A stretch of DNA of 64,000 nt, taken from Bacillota bacterium (GTDB lineage Bacteria; Bacillota; Clostridia; Tissierellales; Peptoniphilaceae). The notes under the pieces were generated by a model. The model did no database searches. It had not been told where the DNA came from and saw only the letters and a program-made list of their open reading frames with translations. Position 1 is the stretch's first letter; every line of letters begins with the position of its first letter. The translations under genes were made by a program, and so were the position numbers. Positions 51,912-60,776 of the stretch are shown piece after piece. The DNA is taken from positions 62,001 through 126,000 of the forward strand of contig JAQYDN010000001.1 in assembly GCA_028724185.1 (NCBI GenBank), read 5' to 3'.

Positions 51912-53276
51912 TTACAAAAGCATCGACGGCATCTCTATGCGTTCCTTGATCCACCGGAGGAAGCGGGCCGCCGTCGCACCGTCTATCAGTCGGTGGTCTG
52001 CAGTAAGCGACAGTTTCATGATCGGTCTTGCCACGACGGCTCCTTCTATGACTACGGGCATATCCTCTATGGCACCGACGCCCAAGATGGCCGCTTCCGG
52101 CAAGTTGATGATGGGGGAGAACTCCTCTATCCCGAACATACCCAAATTGCTGATGGTAAACGTCCCTCCTTGCAGCGCGTCGGGACTGATATTGCCGCTT
52201 CGAGCGTCGGCCGCCGCCTTCCTCGCTTCTTCAGAGATCTCTTCGAGACTTTTTTCGTGGCTGTTTCCGATGACGGGCACCAGGAGGCCTTGGTCTACAT
52301 CTACGGCAAGTCCCATGTTGACATAATCATGGTAGACAACTTCATCCCCCTCGAGGCTCGCGTTCACCACGCGGTAGACCATCAGGGCTTTAGAGACCAA
52401 TTTAATTAAAAGATCCGTATAGGAAACGTGAATTCCCTCGCGCTTTAAAAAATCGCGATATTGCACCCACTGCGTCACATCCACGGATATGTGGTAGCTG
52501 ACGGGAGCCGTTCGGTCCCAACTTTCCTTCATCCTCCTGGCAATAACCTGTCGCATACCGCTCATTTCTTCTCGCATCGTTCGGTCTTCTGTCGAAGGCC
52601 TTCCGCCTTCTGCGCCGGATTTAATAAACTCCGCGACGTCCTCGGCCCGTATCCGCCCATCTTTGGCGATGCGAGCGAGGTCTACGCCCTCTTCCTCGGC
52701 CATCTTTTTAGCCAAGGGGGTCGCGAGAATCCTCGTCGGTTTGCTGTCCGTCCCTTCGGTCGCTTCTTTGGCGGACGGATCCGGGGCTACTTCTTTATCC
52801 AATCGGTCCAAAAAGGCCTCCACATCCTTTAAGACGATGCGTCCCTTGGGGCCGCTGCCCCGAATCCGGGAGAGATCGACTCCTTTTTCCCTGGCCAGCT
52901 TTTTGGCGACGGGAGCGGCGATAATGCGCTTAGATGTTTTTTCTCTCTCGACGGGTTCGACTTTCGGTTGTTTATCTTCTTTTTGGGAGACTTTTTCCGC
53001 CGACTCGGTACGTTCTAAAAGCTCGCCGATGTCCTCGCCCTCTTCTCCAAGAATTCCGACCGGTTCGAGTACCGGCGCACGCCCCCCTTCTTCAAGCAGG
53101 ATCTTAAGTAACTTGCCGTCGGCGGGCGATTCGATGGTATTGGTCAGCTTTTCATTTTCCACGTCAAAGAGGTCTTGTCCCTTTTTGACGTAGTCCCCTT
53201 CTTTGACGTGCCACTTCACGATCTTACCCTCTTTCATGGTAAGCCCGAGTTTCGGCATTACAATCTTTTTTGCCAT
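51912..53276 (-). CDS. acoC: Dihydrolipoamide acyltransferase (E2) with two subunit-binding domains
   Basis: Core of the 2-oxo acid/acetoin complex. The 454-aa protein has one lipoyl domain (1-75; Lys in ENEKLTNT), two peripheral-subunit-binding domains (about 115-160 with RIRGSGPKGRIV, and about 185-220 with RIAKDGRIRAEDV), and the catalytic acyltransferase (about 235-454) with LSLTADHRLIDGATAARF, the DHRxxDG active site. Two PSBDs are less usual than one. The ATG follows AAAGGAGGGTCGCC. The aco name rests on neighbours; pyruvate dehydrogenase use cannot be excluded. Confidence 0.92.
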   Translation of the reverse strand: MAKKIVMPKLGLTMKEGKIVKWHVKEGDYVKKGQDLFDVENEKLTNTIESPADGKLLKILLEEGGRAPVLEPVGILGEEGEDIGELLERTESAEKVSQKEDKQPKVEPVEREKTSKRIIAAPVAKKLAREKGVDLSRIRGSGPKGRIVLKDVEAFLDRLDKEVAPDPSAKEATEGTDSKPTRILATPLAKKMAEEEGVDLARIAKDGRIRAEDVAEFIKSGAEGGRPSTEDRTMREEMSGMRQVIARRMKESWDRTAPVSYHISVDVTQWVQYRDFLKREGIHVSYTDLLIKLVSKALMVYRVVNASLEGDEVVYHDYVNMGLAVDVDQGLLVPVIGNSHEKSLEEISEEARKAAADARSGNISPDALQGGTFTISNLGMFGIEEFSPIINLPEAAILGVGAIEDMPVVIEGAVVARPIMKLSLTADHRLIDGATAARFLRWIKERIEMPSMLL

Positions 53277-53288
53277 GGCGACCCTCCT

Positions 53289-54287
53289 TTAGTCTTCTTT
53301 AATTCTAAAGAGATTCTCTCTCTGTCCCTTTTCGATGACTTGGCGAACGTTTAACCGGTAAGGTCCCCTTTGGGTGATCTTAAAGACGACCCTCTCCCCG
53401 GCCCTTACCTTAATCTCCCTCTCTCCGTCCAAGGCGATCATGCCGTTGGTGTCAAAGGTCAATTCGTAGGCTCGGTCCAGACCCAGCTTCACCGGAGGGC
53501 TCATTCGCATTTTTTGAATGACTCCCGGAGCGACGGAGGCTTTAATCCCGATTCCCCGAGGATCGGGACGAACCAATACCCCGTATTCATCCTCGTCGGA
53601 GACGGTGATCAAAGCACCGGGGACGGCCGAAAATCCTATGGACGCCGGGTGACAGCGGGTGCAGACGATGGCCAGGATTTTTTCCGTTTCCCATATGGCG
53701 CGGCTTCCTACGTGCTCGTGGCTGGAAACGGTGGCATCGATCAAGGCAAGGTCTTTCAACGTATCTCCGATATAGATCTCTATGATCTTATCTTTTATAC
53801 AGCAATCACTGATATCTTCGAGCTGGTCCGCTATGCCGGCGGCCACGCCCACGACGGTACCTTCCATAAATTGCGGATACACGTTGTTGGTTCCCGTAGA
53901 GATGGGAATGAGGGGCGTCGTGGTAACTCCCTTCGCCACGGCTCGGCTCGTTCCGTCTCCTCCCAGGACGACGATACAGGCCACCCCCTTCCCCTCCATC
54001 CATCGGCCGGCACGGATACTGTCCTCGGTCGATGCGGAAATAGGCATGTCGATTATTTCTACGGGAGAAGGATCGTAGCCTTCTCTCTCCAACAAGTCCA
54101 GGGCTGTATCGCCCAATCCGAAGGAATCCGGCATAATATATATTTTATCTTCCCCCATGCCCAAAGCCGCCATGAGGATCCGCATGACAATATTGACTTT
54201 TTCCTGATTGTCAATGGTCGTCGCACAAGAGACCAGCCTGCGAATATCCTTCCCGGATGCGGGATTTGCAATGATACCGATGGACAT
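53289..54287 (-). CDS. acoX: AcoX, ATP-NAD kinase-like protein of the aco operon
   Basis: A 332-aa protein with an NAD kinase/diacylglycerol-kinase-like N-terminus (IIANPASGKDIRRL, VVLGGDGTSRAVAKGV) as in AcoX of acetoin operons. In other bacteria its role in acetoin breakdown is unproven. Its place between E1-beta and E2 with the same orientation supports the acetoin assignment for the whole operon. Confidence 0.9.
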   Translation of the reverse strand: MSIGIIANPASGKDIRRLVSCATTIDNQEKVNIVMRILMAALGMGEDKIYIMPDSFGLGDTALDLLEREGYDPSPVEIIDMPISASTEDSIRAGRWMEGKGVACIVVLGGDGTSRAVAKGVTTTPLIPISTGTNNVYPQFMEGTVVGVAAGIADQLEDISDCCIKDKIIEIYIGDTLKDLALIDATVSSHEHVGSRAIWETEKILAIVCTRCHPASIGFSAVPGALITVSDEDEYGVLVRPDPRGIGIKASVAPGVIQKMRMSPPVKLGLDRAYELTFDTNGMIALDGEREIKVRAGERVVFKITQRGPYRLNVRQVIEKGQRENLFRIKED

Positions 54288-54332
54288 TTGGACCCCTTCC
54301 TTTCTATCGGGTCTATCGGGCTCTTAAAATAA

Positions 54333-54366
54333 CTGCGGAGTCCGGCTATAAAAGCAAGCTCCGCAG
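54333..54366 (-). other. Hairpin between acoB and acoX
   Basis: CTGCGGAG/CTCCGCAG arms around an 18-base loop in the 97-base acoB-acoX gap. No T run follows, so it is more likely a processing or stability element than a terminator. Confidence 0.5.
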
Positions 54367-54384
54367 AAAAAGAGTGACAATCAA

Positions 54385-55359
54385 TCACATTTGAGATTTC
54401 ACCGCGCGGACGATGTCTTGAGCGTTGGGCAGGTAGACGGGTTCCAGAGCCGACGAGAAGGGAACCGGTGTATTTAAGGCGCCGATTCTCACGACGGGAG
54501 CGTCCAATTCGTCGAAGAGTTCTTCTCCGATCCACGCGGAAATTTCACCCATGTAACCTCCGCGCTTCACTTCTTCACTGATGAGTATCGCCTTATGCGT
54601 CTTGGATACGGACTGCCTCAACAAGTCAAAGTCGAAGGGGTACAGGGTCCTCGGGTCGAAGACTTCCAGCTCCACGCCTTCTTCGGCCAGTTGGTCCGCC
54701 GCCGATAGGGCCTCGTGGACCATCTTTCCGACAGCGATCACCGTAAAGTCTCCGCCCTCTCTTTTAATCTCGCCCTCGCCCAGGGGAATGGGTCCTGCGT
54801 CCAAGTCGACTTCCCCTTCGAGCGCTAACAACGCCTTGTGCTCCTCGTAGACGACGGGATTGTCGTCGTCGATCGCCGCGAGCATAAGCCCGTAAGCGTC
54901 CTGCGGCGTCGACGGAAATACCATCTTTAAGCCCGGTACGTGAGTCACCCATGCCTCCAGCGATTGAGAGTGTTGGGCGGCCGCATTGACCCCGGCTCCC
55001 CCGGCCGTTCTGATGACCATGGGGAAACTCAGCTTGCCCCCCGTCATGTAACGAAGCTTGGCCGCGTTGTTGCACATCTGGTCCATCGCCACGGTGAGAA
55101 AGTCCATCATCATGATCTCGGCGATGGGCCTGAGGCCCGTGGAGGAGGAACCGACGGCACAGCCGATGATGGCCGATTCGGAAATAGGGGTATCCCGAAC
55201 CCTCTCTTCGCCGAATTCGTCAAACATGCCGGCCGAGACGCCGAAACATCCGCCGAAACGGCCTACGTCTTCGCCAAACAGTACCACATTCGGGTCTTCC
55301 CGCATTCTTACGCTCATTCCTTCGCGAATCGCTTCACTGTATGTCATCAATTTTTTCAT
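54385..55359 (-). CDS. acoB: Acetoin/2-oxo acid dehydrogenase E1 beta subunit
   Basis: With AcoA it forms the thiamine-diphosphate enzyme that oxidatively cleaves acetoin (or decarboxylates a 2-oxo acid). The 324-aa protein has SEAIREGMSVRM, LFGEDVGRFGG (Glu that activates TPP), GCAVGSSSTGLRPIAEIM and the C-terminal transketolase-like domain. It overlaps the acoA stop by 4 bases (ATGA). Confidence 0.94.
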   Translation of the reverse strand: MKKLMTYSEAIREGMSVRMREDPNVVLFGEDVGRFGGCFGVSAGMFDEFGEERVRDTPISESAIIGCAVGSSSTGLRPIAEIMMMDFLTVAMDQMCNNAAKLRYMTGGKLSFPMVIRTAGGAGVNAAAQHSQSLEAWVTHVPGLKMVFPSTPQDAYGLMLAAIDDDNPVVYEEHKALLALEGEVDLDAGPIPLGEGEIKREGGDFTVIAVGKMVHEALSAADQLAEEGVELEVFDPRTLYPFDFDLLRQSVSKTHKAILISEEVKRGGYMGEISAWIGEELFDELDAPVVRIGALNTPVPFSSALEPVYLPNAQDIVRAVKSQM

Positions 55360-56339
55360 CTGACTCTAACCTCCTCTACGATATCGGAATAAACGTCTTC
55401 CACACAGGTTTCGGGTGCCGGGAAGGGGCTTTCGCGGGCAAACTCGATGGCCGCTTGGATCTCCTCTTCCACTTGCTTGTCCAGGGCGTCTACCTCTTCA
55501 CGACTGAAGCCGCCTTCTTCGATCATGTACTCGACCATATTGGGCAGGGGATCCTTCTTCAACCACTCTTCTTGTTCCTCTTTAGGCTTATAAATGGCGG
55601 GATCGCCCTCAAAGTGTCCCCTTTGTCGATACGTCTTACATTCTACCAAGGTAGGGCCCTTGCCTTCTCTGGCCCGCTGAATCGCTTCGTGAGCTACCTC
55701 CGATACGGCGAAAACATTATTGCCGTCTACGGCGATTCCCGGTATGCCGTAAGCGCCGGCCCTGTCCGCGATGTCCTTGACCTTCTGGTGACACGTCTGG
55801 GCCATGGAGATGCCGTAGTTATTATTCTCGCAAACGAACACGATCGGTAAATTCCAAATAGAGGCCAGGTTTAAGGACTCGTGGAACGTCGCCTGGTTGG
55901 TCGAACCGTCGCCGAAAAAGCAAACGCAAACTTGGTCCGTTTTGCGGAGGAGGATGGTTAAGCCTACGCCGGTGGAAATACACTGGCCTGCACCTACGAT
56001 GCCGTTTGCGCCGATAATTCCCTTGCTGCCGTCGGCGATGTGCATGGATCCGCCCTTGCCTCTGCAATAGCCGGTTTCCTTGCCGAAGAGTTCCGCCATC
56101 ATGTACTTCGGATCGCCTCCCTTGGCGAGGATGTGCCCGTGACCGCGGTGGGTACTCGTTATATAGTCATCTTCCCTCAAATTGGAACATACGCCGGTAG
56201 CGATGGCCTCTTCTCCCAAATATAAGTGGACAAAACCCGGAATTTCACCTTCTGCAAAGAGGTTCATTGCATTTGTTTCAAATTCACGGATCTTTTTCAT
56301 CATGAGGTATAAGTCTTTTACCCTATCTTTATTATCCAT
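55356..56339 (-). CDS. acoA: Acetoin/2-oxo acid dehydrogenase E1 alpha subunit
   Basis: The 327-aa thiamine-diphosphate subunit: HLYLGEEAIATGVCSNL, STHRGHGHILAKGGD, GKGGSMHIAD and FFGDGSTNQATFHE, the TPP/Mg motif GDG...N. The ATG at 56339 is used because GGGAGGAAGAA precedes it and homologues start here; an in-frame ATG at 56459 would add 40 residues outside the family. First gene of the aco operon, driven from a distant promoter with a long leader. Confidence 0.94.
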   Translation of the reverse strand: MDNKDRVKDLYLMMKKIREFETNAMNLFAEGEIPGFVHLYLGEEAIATGVCSNLREDDYITSTHRGHGHILAKGGDPKYMMAELFGKETGYCRGKGGSMHIADGSKGIIGANGIVGAGQCISTGVGLTILLRKTDQVCVCFFGDGSTNQATFHESLNLASIWNLPIVFVCENNNYGISMAQTCHQKVKDIADRAGAYGIPGIAVDGNNVFAVSEVAHEAIQRAREGKGPTLVECKTYRQRGHFEGDPAIYKPKEEQEEWLKKDPLPNMVEYMIEEGGFSREEVDALDKQVEEEIQAAIEFARESPFPAPETCVEDVYSDIVEEVRVR

Positions 56340-56406
56340 TCTTCTTCCTCCCTCTTTTACAAAAGCTTCGACAAAAGCCGCCTCAAGCTCTATCCTCACA
56401 CTGTCT

Positions 56407-56526
56407 TCAACACAGGTCATGGTATGCCGTCTGTCGCCCTGCTTCTCTCGCCTCTTCACGTCGATATGATCTGCTTCCGTTTCCGCCGATTCGCTCCTTC
56501 CGATCCGGAAACAGCGATCGCCACAT
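56407..56526 (-). other. Possible small ORF in the aco leader (39 codons)
   Basis: Starts MWRSLFPDRKERIGG with GAGGCGG five bases ahead, ends TGA at 56407. No homologue known to me. It may act as an upstream ORF for acoA or be chance. Confidence 0.25.
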
Positions 56527-56588
56527 AAGTACCGCCTCTTTCAAATAATTCGGCCGAAATCCGCGCCCGGCGCGCGATTTTAACGCGT

Positions 56589-56645
56589 CTATTTAAAATC
56601 TTGATCGCGACTTCGGCAAGACCTCAACGAAGGATCGATCTTCAT
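56589..56645 (-). other. Possible leader peptide in the aco leader (18 codons)
   Basis: MKIDPSLRSCRSRDQDFK begins seven bases after GTGGAGG. Its ribosome site is the best in the leader. No run of one amino acid, so a classical amino-acid attenuator is unlikely. Confidence 0.3.
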
Positions 56646-56743
56646 TTTAAACCTCCACATATAACGGTCCTTCATCACCTCCCTTCGGACAAGACAGACG
56701 GCCCGTCGTCATCGGCAAGAGAATAAACAAGATGAAAATCGTA

Positions 56744-56821
56744 ACCGGCAGGCTGCTTCATCGCCCGACTTGGCGATTGCCGCGAGTTGCCTTTTCATCT
56801 GGCAACGTTTTCCTTTCCGGT
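56744..56821 (-). promoter_or_regulatory. Three-way-junction-like element in the aco leader
   Basis: Close to the predicted transcript start, ACCGG (56817-56821) pairs with CCGGT (56744-56748) to close a domain holding GTTGCC/GGCAAC (56801-56806 with 56786-56791) and ATCGCC/GGCGAT (56772-56777 with 56760-56765). The layout is aptamer-like, but I match it to no known riboswitch class. Confidence 0.4.
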
Positions 56822-56845
56822 AAAAATTTTTATCTCTTTGCCTTT

Positions 56846-56874
56846 AATATACTGTATATTGAGTATCGTGTCAA
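56846..56874 (-). promoter_or_regulatory. Promoter of the aco operon
   Basis: Minus strand TTGACA (56869-56874), 17-base spacer, TATATT (56846-56851). It is sigma-A-like, not the sigma-54 type known from Bacillus aco. It leaves a leader of about 500 bases to acoA. Confidence 0.75.
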
Positions 56875-57053
56875 GATCGTACTTCCACATTTAACAAATA
56901 ATTTTTTGATTTTTAAACGACAATTCCATCGTAGAGTTCCCGCCGCTCTCATGACTTCAAGCAGCGATGCGCGAAAAATAAGGTTATCTCTTTATCCCCA
57001 TCACGTCAAAATAAACGTCGGCTTTGTCGCCCGGGACGGGCGTCGAAAAACCA
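56875..57053. other. Gene-free region between the aco promoter and the membrane-protein terminator
   Basis: Nothing recognisable; no likely coding frame. Confidence 0.3.
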
Positions 57054-57083
57054 TAAAAAAAGTTCGCCCCGAAGACGAACTTT
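57054..57083 (-). terminator. Terminator after the small membrane protein gene
   Basis: AAAGTTCG/CGAACTTT stem, 9-base loop, seven T on the minus strand. Confidence 0.8.
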
Positions 57084-57117
57084 ATATCTCTTTTTTTATG
57101 ACCTCTCGCGCGGCAAG

Positions 57118-57489
57118 TTACGCCTGCTCTTCCGGATTTCGCACCAAGCGCCCCAGCAAAAAGAATACCAGGCCGAACAGTGCCATAATCACGATTCCCT
57201 TGAGCAAAGTTACGCCTAAAAAAAGCATCGAGATCCCGACGAGGGTACCCCCGTTAAAGACCGTACCGCCGAAACCTCCCGGCCCTTGGCGCTTTCCGGG
57301 AGCATATCCCTTGCTCAGCTCATGACGATGCATAAAAAGTCCGATGCCGGCGAGGATACACCCCACGGTAACCTGAAAGTTCGTTACGGAACCGACCAAG
57401 CCCGCCAAACCCGCAAACTGTCTAAGTACGATAGAGATGAGCCCTACTACCACAAATGATTCTAATTTCGATCCTTTTAATCCTTTCAC
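57118..57489 (-). CDS. Small membrane protein of unknown function
   Basis: A 123-aa protein with four hydrophobic stretches: SFVVVGLISIVLRQFAGLAG, VTVGCILAGIGLFM, GTLVGISMLFLGVTL and IVIMALFGLVFFLLGRLV, with a positively charged GKRQGPGG loop. No family recognised. The start is a GTG preceded by TTGGAGGTATT. It follows the YjiH gene on the same strand with a terminator between, so partial co-expression is possible. Confidence 0.7.
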   Translation of the reverse strand: MKGLKGSKLESFVVVGLISIVLRQFAGLAGLVGSVTNFQVTVGCILAGIGLFMHRHELSKGYAPGKRQGPGGFGGTVFNGGTLVGISMLFLGVTLLKGIVIMALFGLVFFLLGRLVRNPEEQA

Positions 57490-57554
57490 AATACCTCCAA
57501 GATCCTCCTTTATGTATAGCGATCAATGCTAATATATTATCATATTCGGGCAAC

Positions 57555-57580
57555 AAAAAAACGCAGCGTCTGCTGCGTTT
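57555..57580 (-). terminator. Terminator of the YjiH gene
   Basis: AAACGCAGC/GCTGCGTTT stem with GTCT loop and a seven-T run, five bases past the stop. Confidence 0.9.
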
Positions 57581-57585
57581 TCTAC

Positions 57586-58755
57586 TTATCCAACAAATAA
57601 CATAAACATAAAGTGGGCCGCGATACCTGCAACCAATCCACCGATCGTATGCGACATGATCGCTTTTCCGGTAAATTCGCGCGCATTCAGGGCATCCATC
57701 ATGCCGATGTGGGTGCTGAGATAACCCGACCAGCACATACCCATCGCCGTAAAGACGGCGATGTCGTTTGGAAATGCGACGCCGGTTTCGATGAAGTTCG
57801 GTACCAGGGAAATAGCCGCGCCGACCGCGCCGAGTGTCGTAATCGGGAAGGCAATCGCCTCGGGCGATTGGAAACCGAACAGCGGTTCAAAAATAAACTG
57901 TAATTTTTGACCGATTAACGGTAAAAATTCGACGCCTTCGTAGGCGGCTCCCGTGTACTGTCCGCCTTCTCCCGGTCCGAAGGTAATCATCATGACGAAC
58001 GTACAGACGATTAAGACGCCCGGGATAATCGACATCCCCATGTCGACGCCATTTTTTCCGCCTTCGAGCAAGGCATCGAGCGTACGTTGAAAGACATTGC
58101 CTTCGCGCACGTAGCGGAATTCGCCTTGCGAGTTGAGATCTTCGAGATCCATGTCTTCGTCATACGGTTTTTCCGCCTCATCGCCCAACATCTTCTTCGT
58201 CTGACTGAGCATGATGCGAACACTGACCAAAGAGCCGATGATCGCACCCAGATTTCCGATAATCGCGGGAGCGATAAATTCGCTGCCCTGCGCGATCATA
58301 AAAGTCGTTACGATTAAGCCCATCCCGAACGACGTACCTAAATTACATAGGGCCGGTACTTGATATTTCTTAAAGTATTGTGTAAATGTCTTGTCTTTTG
58401 CAAAAGATATAATCGCCGGATTGTCCGATAAGTAGGTTGCAACTGCACCTGTAATGCTGGCTCCTGGGAGACCCCAGACCGGTTTCATAAGAGGAGCAAA
58501 GATCTTATTGATCAAGGCAATCGCCCCGAATTCCGATAAGACGCCACTGATAGCTCCCGCTAATACCGCCATGGCCATGATTAGAAATACAGTAGAAAGA
58601 AGTAAGTCGTGTGCCGTCGCCATCATCGTTTTAAACATCATGCCGGCACCCATTTTGCGACCGACTAAATAAAATCCACCGATGAATATAACGAGGAAAA
58701 CAAAGGTCTCAACGCTTATCGCTTTTACTTTTTTCCTGCCGTTTGTCTCATCCAT
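57586..58755 (-). CDS. YjiH-family Gate-domain membrane protein
   Basis: A 389-aa membrane protein with nine or so helices and nucleoside-recognition (Gate) domains: MAVLAGAISGVLSEFG, SDNPAIISFAKDKTF, LGTSFGMGLIVTTFMIAQG and LGAVGAAISLVPNFIE. Relatives are thought to be transporters; substrate unknown. Start at 58755 after GGAGGTTTTTTT. Confidence 0.85.
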   Translation of the reverse strand: MDETNGRKKVKAISVETFVFLVIFIGGFYLVGRKMGAGMMFKTMMATAHDLLLSTVFLIMAMAVLAGAISGVLSEFGAIALINKIFAPLMKPVWGLPGASITGAVATYLSDNPAIISFAKDKTFTQYFKKYQVPALCNLGTSFGMGLIVTTFMIAQGSEFIAPAIIGNLGAIIGSLVSVRIMLSQTKKMLGDEAEKPYDEDMDLEDLNSQGEFRYVREGNVFQRTLDALLEGGKNGVDMGMSIIPGVLIVCTFVMMITFGPGEGGQYTGAAYEGVEFLPLIGQKLQFIFEPLFGFQSPEAIAFPITTLGAVGAAISLVPNFIETGVAFPNDIAVFTAMGMCWSGYLSTHIGMMDALNAREFTGKAIMSHTIGGLVAGIAAHFMFMLFVG

Positions 58756-59091
58756 AAAAAAACCTCCGTGCACTGTGTCGTAGTGCTTCTAAACTATGTC
58801 TTACATTGTTTTGCCTATCTTTTGTCAAAAAGACGGCGATTAATCTTTAAATATATTATAATCGATTTTTTTACGCTTATCAAGAAAAGATCGTTTATCT
58901 CAAAACAATTATAAATTTTGAGTTATTAAAATAGATACATGGCTATTTCTAAACATCTAAAACGAAATGCCCTCTATACCCGTAAATTTCAAACAAAATT
59001 TAATAAATTATTGTCACATCTTCTTTTCTATATATTGAAATAACCGGTATCTAAATTTTAATTTTTACACTCTCATATTTTTTTATTTTTT
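58756..59091. other. AT-rich gene-free region upstream of the YjiH gene
   Basis: Contains the promoter at 58855-58883. The rest is very AT-rich (about 58900-59090) with no gene or clear motif. Confidence 0.4.
58855..58883 (-). promoter_or_regulatory. Promoter of the YjiH gene
   Basis: Minus strand TTGATA (58878-58883), 17-base spacer, TATAAT (58855-58860), about 100 bases before the start codon. Confidence 0.65.
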
Positions 59092-59120
59092 AAAAAAGGA
59101 CGGTTAAAAACCGCCCTTTT
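59092..59120 (-). terminator. Terminator of the redox cassette
   Basis: AAAAGG...CGGTT/AACCG...CCTTTT interrupted stem and six T on the minus strand, right after the TlpA-like stop. Confidence 0.8.
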
Positions 59121-59123
59121 ACT

Positions 59124-59705
59124 CTATTTATCCTCTTTGACGACGTCATCGACGCGCTCCATCAGCTGCTCGATCCGCTCGTCGGTCGTCAGGCTTCCGA
59201 CGACGGCATCGCCGACGATGTTTCCGTCTCGATCGACGACGACCGTCGTGGGAAAGGCAAAAATTGTCTGGACGAGGCCTTCCATCTCCCCGCCCATCTC
59301 GGGCACGATGTTTCGATACGTCGCACCTTTCGCTTCGAGGATATCCTGCGCCAATTTTTTTCGATCCGGCTCGACCAACAGGCCGACAAAAGCGACGTCC
59401 TCCTTCTCTAAATCATGTGACAAGTTTTCGAGATCCGGCATCTCCTGCACACAGGCCGTACAGCCCGTAAACCAAAAATTCACCACCGTCGCGGCGTGGT
59501 CTTGAAATATCGACTCGTCGACCCGCGCATCTTCCATGTCGGTCCCCGTAAATTTCGGAAACGGCTGAACGGCCGTCTCGGTCGACTCGCTCGGCGCCGA
59601 CTCCTTCGCCGCCGTCTCATCCGCGCCTTTTGTACACCCCGCGACCGATGCCGTCATCGTCGCGACGAGGCACAGGACGAGTGCCTTTTTTAAAACTTTC
59701 TTCAT
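59124..59705 (-). CDS. TlpA-like thioredoxin-fold lipoprotein
   Basis: A 193-aa lipoprotein. Its signal ends VAGC, the lipid-anchored Cys. The mature domain is a TlpA/ResA-type thioredoxin: VVNFWFTGCTACVQEMPDL is the redox motif CTAC, with cis-Pro in FAFPTTVVVDRDG. It should reduce disulfides outside the membrane. It is adjacent to the polyferredoxin protein (stop and start touch), suggesting that one supplies electrons to the other. Confidence 0.9.
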   Translation of the reverse strand: MKKVLKKALVLCLVATMTASVAGCTKGADETAAKESAPSESTETAVQPFPKFTGTDMEDARVDESIFQDHAATVVNFWFTGCTACVQEMPDLENLSHDLEKEDVAFVGLLVEPDRKKLAQDILEAKGATYRNIVPEMGGEMEGLVQTIFAFPTTVVVDRDGNIVGDAVVGSLTTDERIEQLMERVDDVVKEDK

Positions 59706-60614
59706 CTATAGTATCTCCTTTATTTCTTTGGTTTTTTCTAAACGAGCGCCTTCTCTTTTCGAAGGCGTCACCCCGCTTCCGAATGTCGCGCTTATCGACC
59801 CCGTAGGGCAGGCCTTTAAACAGTCTCCACAGCGAATACACTCCCTGTGATTTTGTGTCTTCGACATGTCGACGTCCATGCGGCAGACCTGTTTACACTT
59901 TCCGCACTGAATGCAATGGTCGTCCACATGGTATTGAAAAAAAGAGACGCCGTTAAAGAGCGAATAAAATGCACCCAGAGGACAGATCCACTTGCAAAAC
60001 GGACGATAAAACACCATTGAAAGGACGACGACCGAGACGAGTATCGCGGACTTTCCCATAAATAACGGTCCGAGCGCATCCCGTATCCCCGAATTGGTGA
60101 TCGAAAGAGGGATCGCCCCTTCCAAGATGCCCTGAGGACAGATGTATTTACAAAAATACGGTTCGGACATTCCAACATCGTCGACGATGCATACGCCGAG
60201 GAGCCAAACCGCGACGACGAGCACGGGATACTTCAGATAGCTTAGCGCCTTTAATTTCTCCGTCGATCGCTTCGGCACCGGCACGCGGTGCAAGAGGTCC
60301 TGAAACCATCCGAAGGGGCATAAAAATCCGCAGACGACGCGACCGAGCGCGACCCCTATCAAGATAAGGATACCCGTAATATAGTAAGAAAAACGAAACG
60401 AAGACGATCCGACGACCGCCTGAAACGCGCCGATCGGGCAAGCTCCGCCCGCGGCGGGACACGAGTAACAATTGAGCCCCGGGACACAGACCCGTTTAAG
60501 CGGTCCCGTATAGAGTTTTCCGCTAAAAAAATTAGAGAGATGGGGATTGGTAAAAAACGTCGACATCCCCTGGATCCACGCCCGATAATTAAACAGATTC
60601 TTTCTTAACTTCAT
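59706..60614 (-). CDS. Membrane 4Fe-4S protein of the NapH/NosR type
   Basis: A 302-aa membrane protein with five or so helices. It has a cysteine-rich N-terminal loop (CVPGLNCYSCPAAGGACP), further CGFLCPFGW, CKYICPQG and CKWICPLGAF motifs, and two 4Fe-4S motifs at the C-terminus (CIQCGKCKQVC, CIRCGDCLKACPTG). Such proteins pass electrons across or along the membrane. The start at 60614 is 3 bases after the CXXC mini-gene and removes a spurious N-terminus. No obvious Shine-Dalgarno, so it may be translated by coupling. Confidence 0.88.
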   Translation of the reverse strand: MKLRKNLFNYRAWIQGMSTFFTNPHLSNFFSGKLYTGPLKRVCVPGLNCYSCPAAGGACPIGAFQAVVGSSSFRFSYYITGILILIGVALGRVVCGFLCPFGWFQDLLHRVPVPKRSTEKLKALSYLKYPVLVVAVWLLGVCIVDDVGMSEPYFCKYICPQGILEGAIPLSITNSGIRDALGPLFMGKSAILVSVVVLSMVFYRPFCKWICPLGAFYSLFNGVSFFQYHVDDHCIQCGKCKQVCRMDVDMSKTQNHRECIRCGDCLKACPTGSISATFGSGVTPSKREGARLEKTKEIKEIL

Positions 60615-60616
60615 AG

Positions 60617-60754
60617 CTATCCGATCCCTATGCATTCCAGGCAAATGCGAATCGCCTTGGCAAAGACGGTATCGACTTCGCCGCGCAACGCCCCGACGAC
60701 CATACATAAAACGCCCACGCCGATGAGCGAAAACATCATAACTTGTCTCTTCAT
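60617..60754 (-). CDS. CD1871A-family CXXC mini-protein
   Basis: A 45-aa protein with one membrane helix (MMFSLIGVGVLCMVVGALRG) and a C-terminal CLECIGIG, the CXXC signature of the family. It is commonly placed before a 4Fe-4S membrane protein in clostridia. The ATG at 60754 follows AAAGGTCACGG. It may present a thiol pair to the membrane redox protein. Confidence 0.85.
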   Translation of the reverse strand: MKRQVMMFSLIGVGVLCMVVGALRGEVDTVFAKAIRICLECIGIG

Positions 60755-60776
60755 CCGTGACCTTTCTAATAGATAC

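Noticed and set aside
56744..56821. Cobalamin or cyclic di-GMP riboswitch ahead of the aco operon
   Set aside because: GCCAAGTC and CCTGCC resemble parts of the B12 box but the order and the full structure do not fit; the conserved GEMM core is missing.
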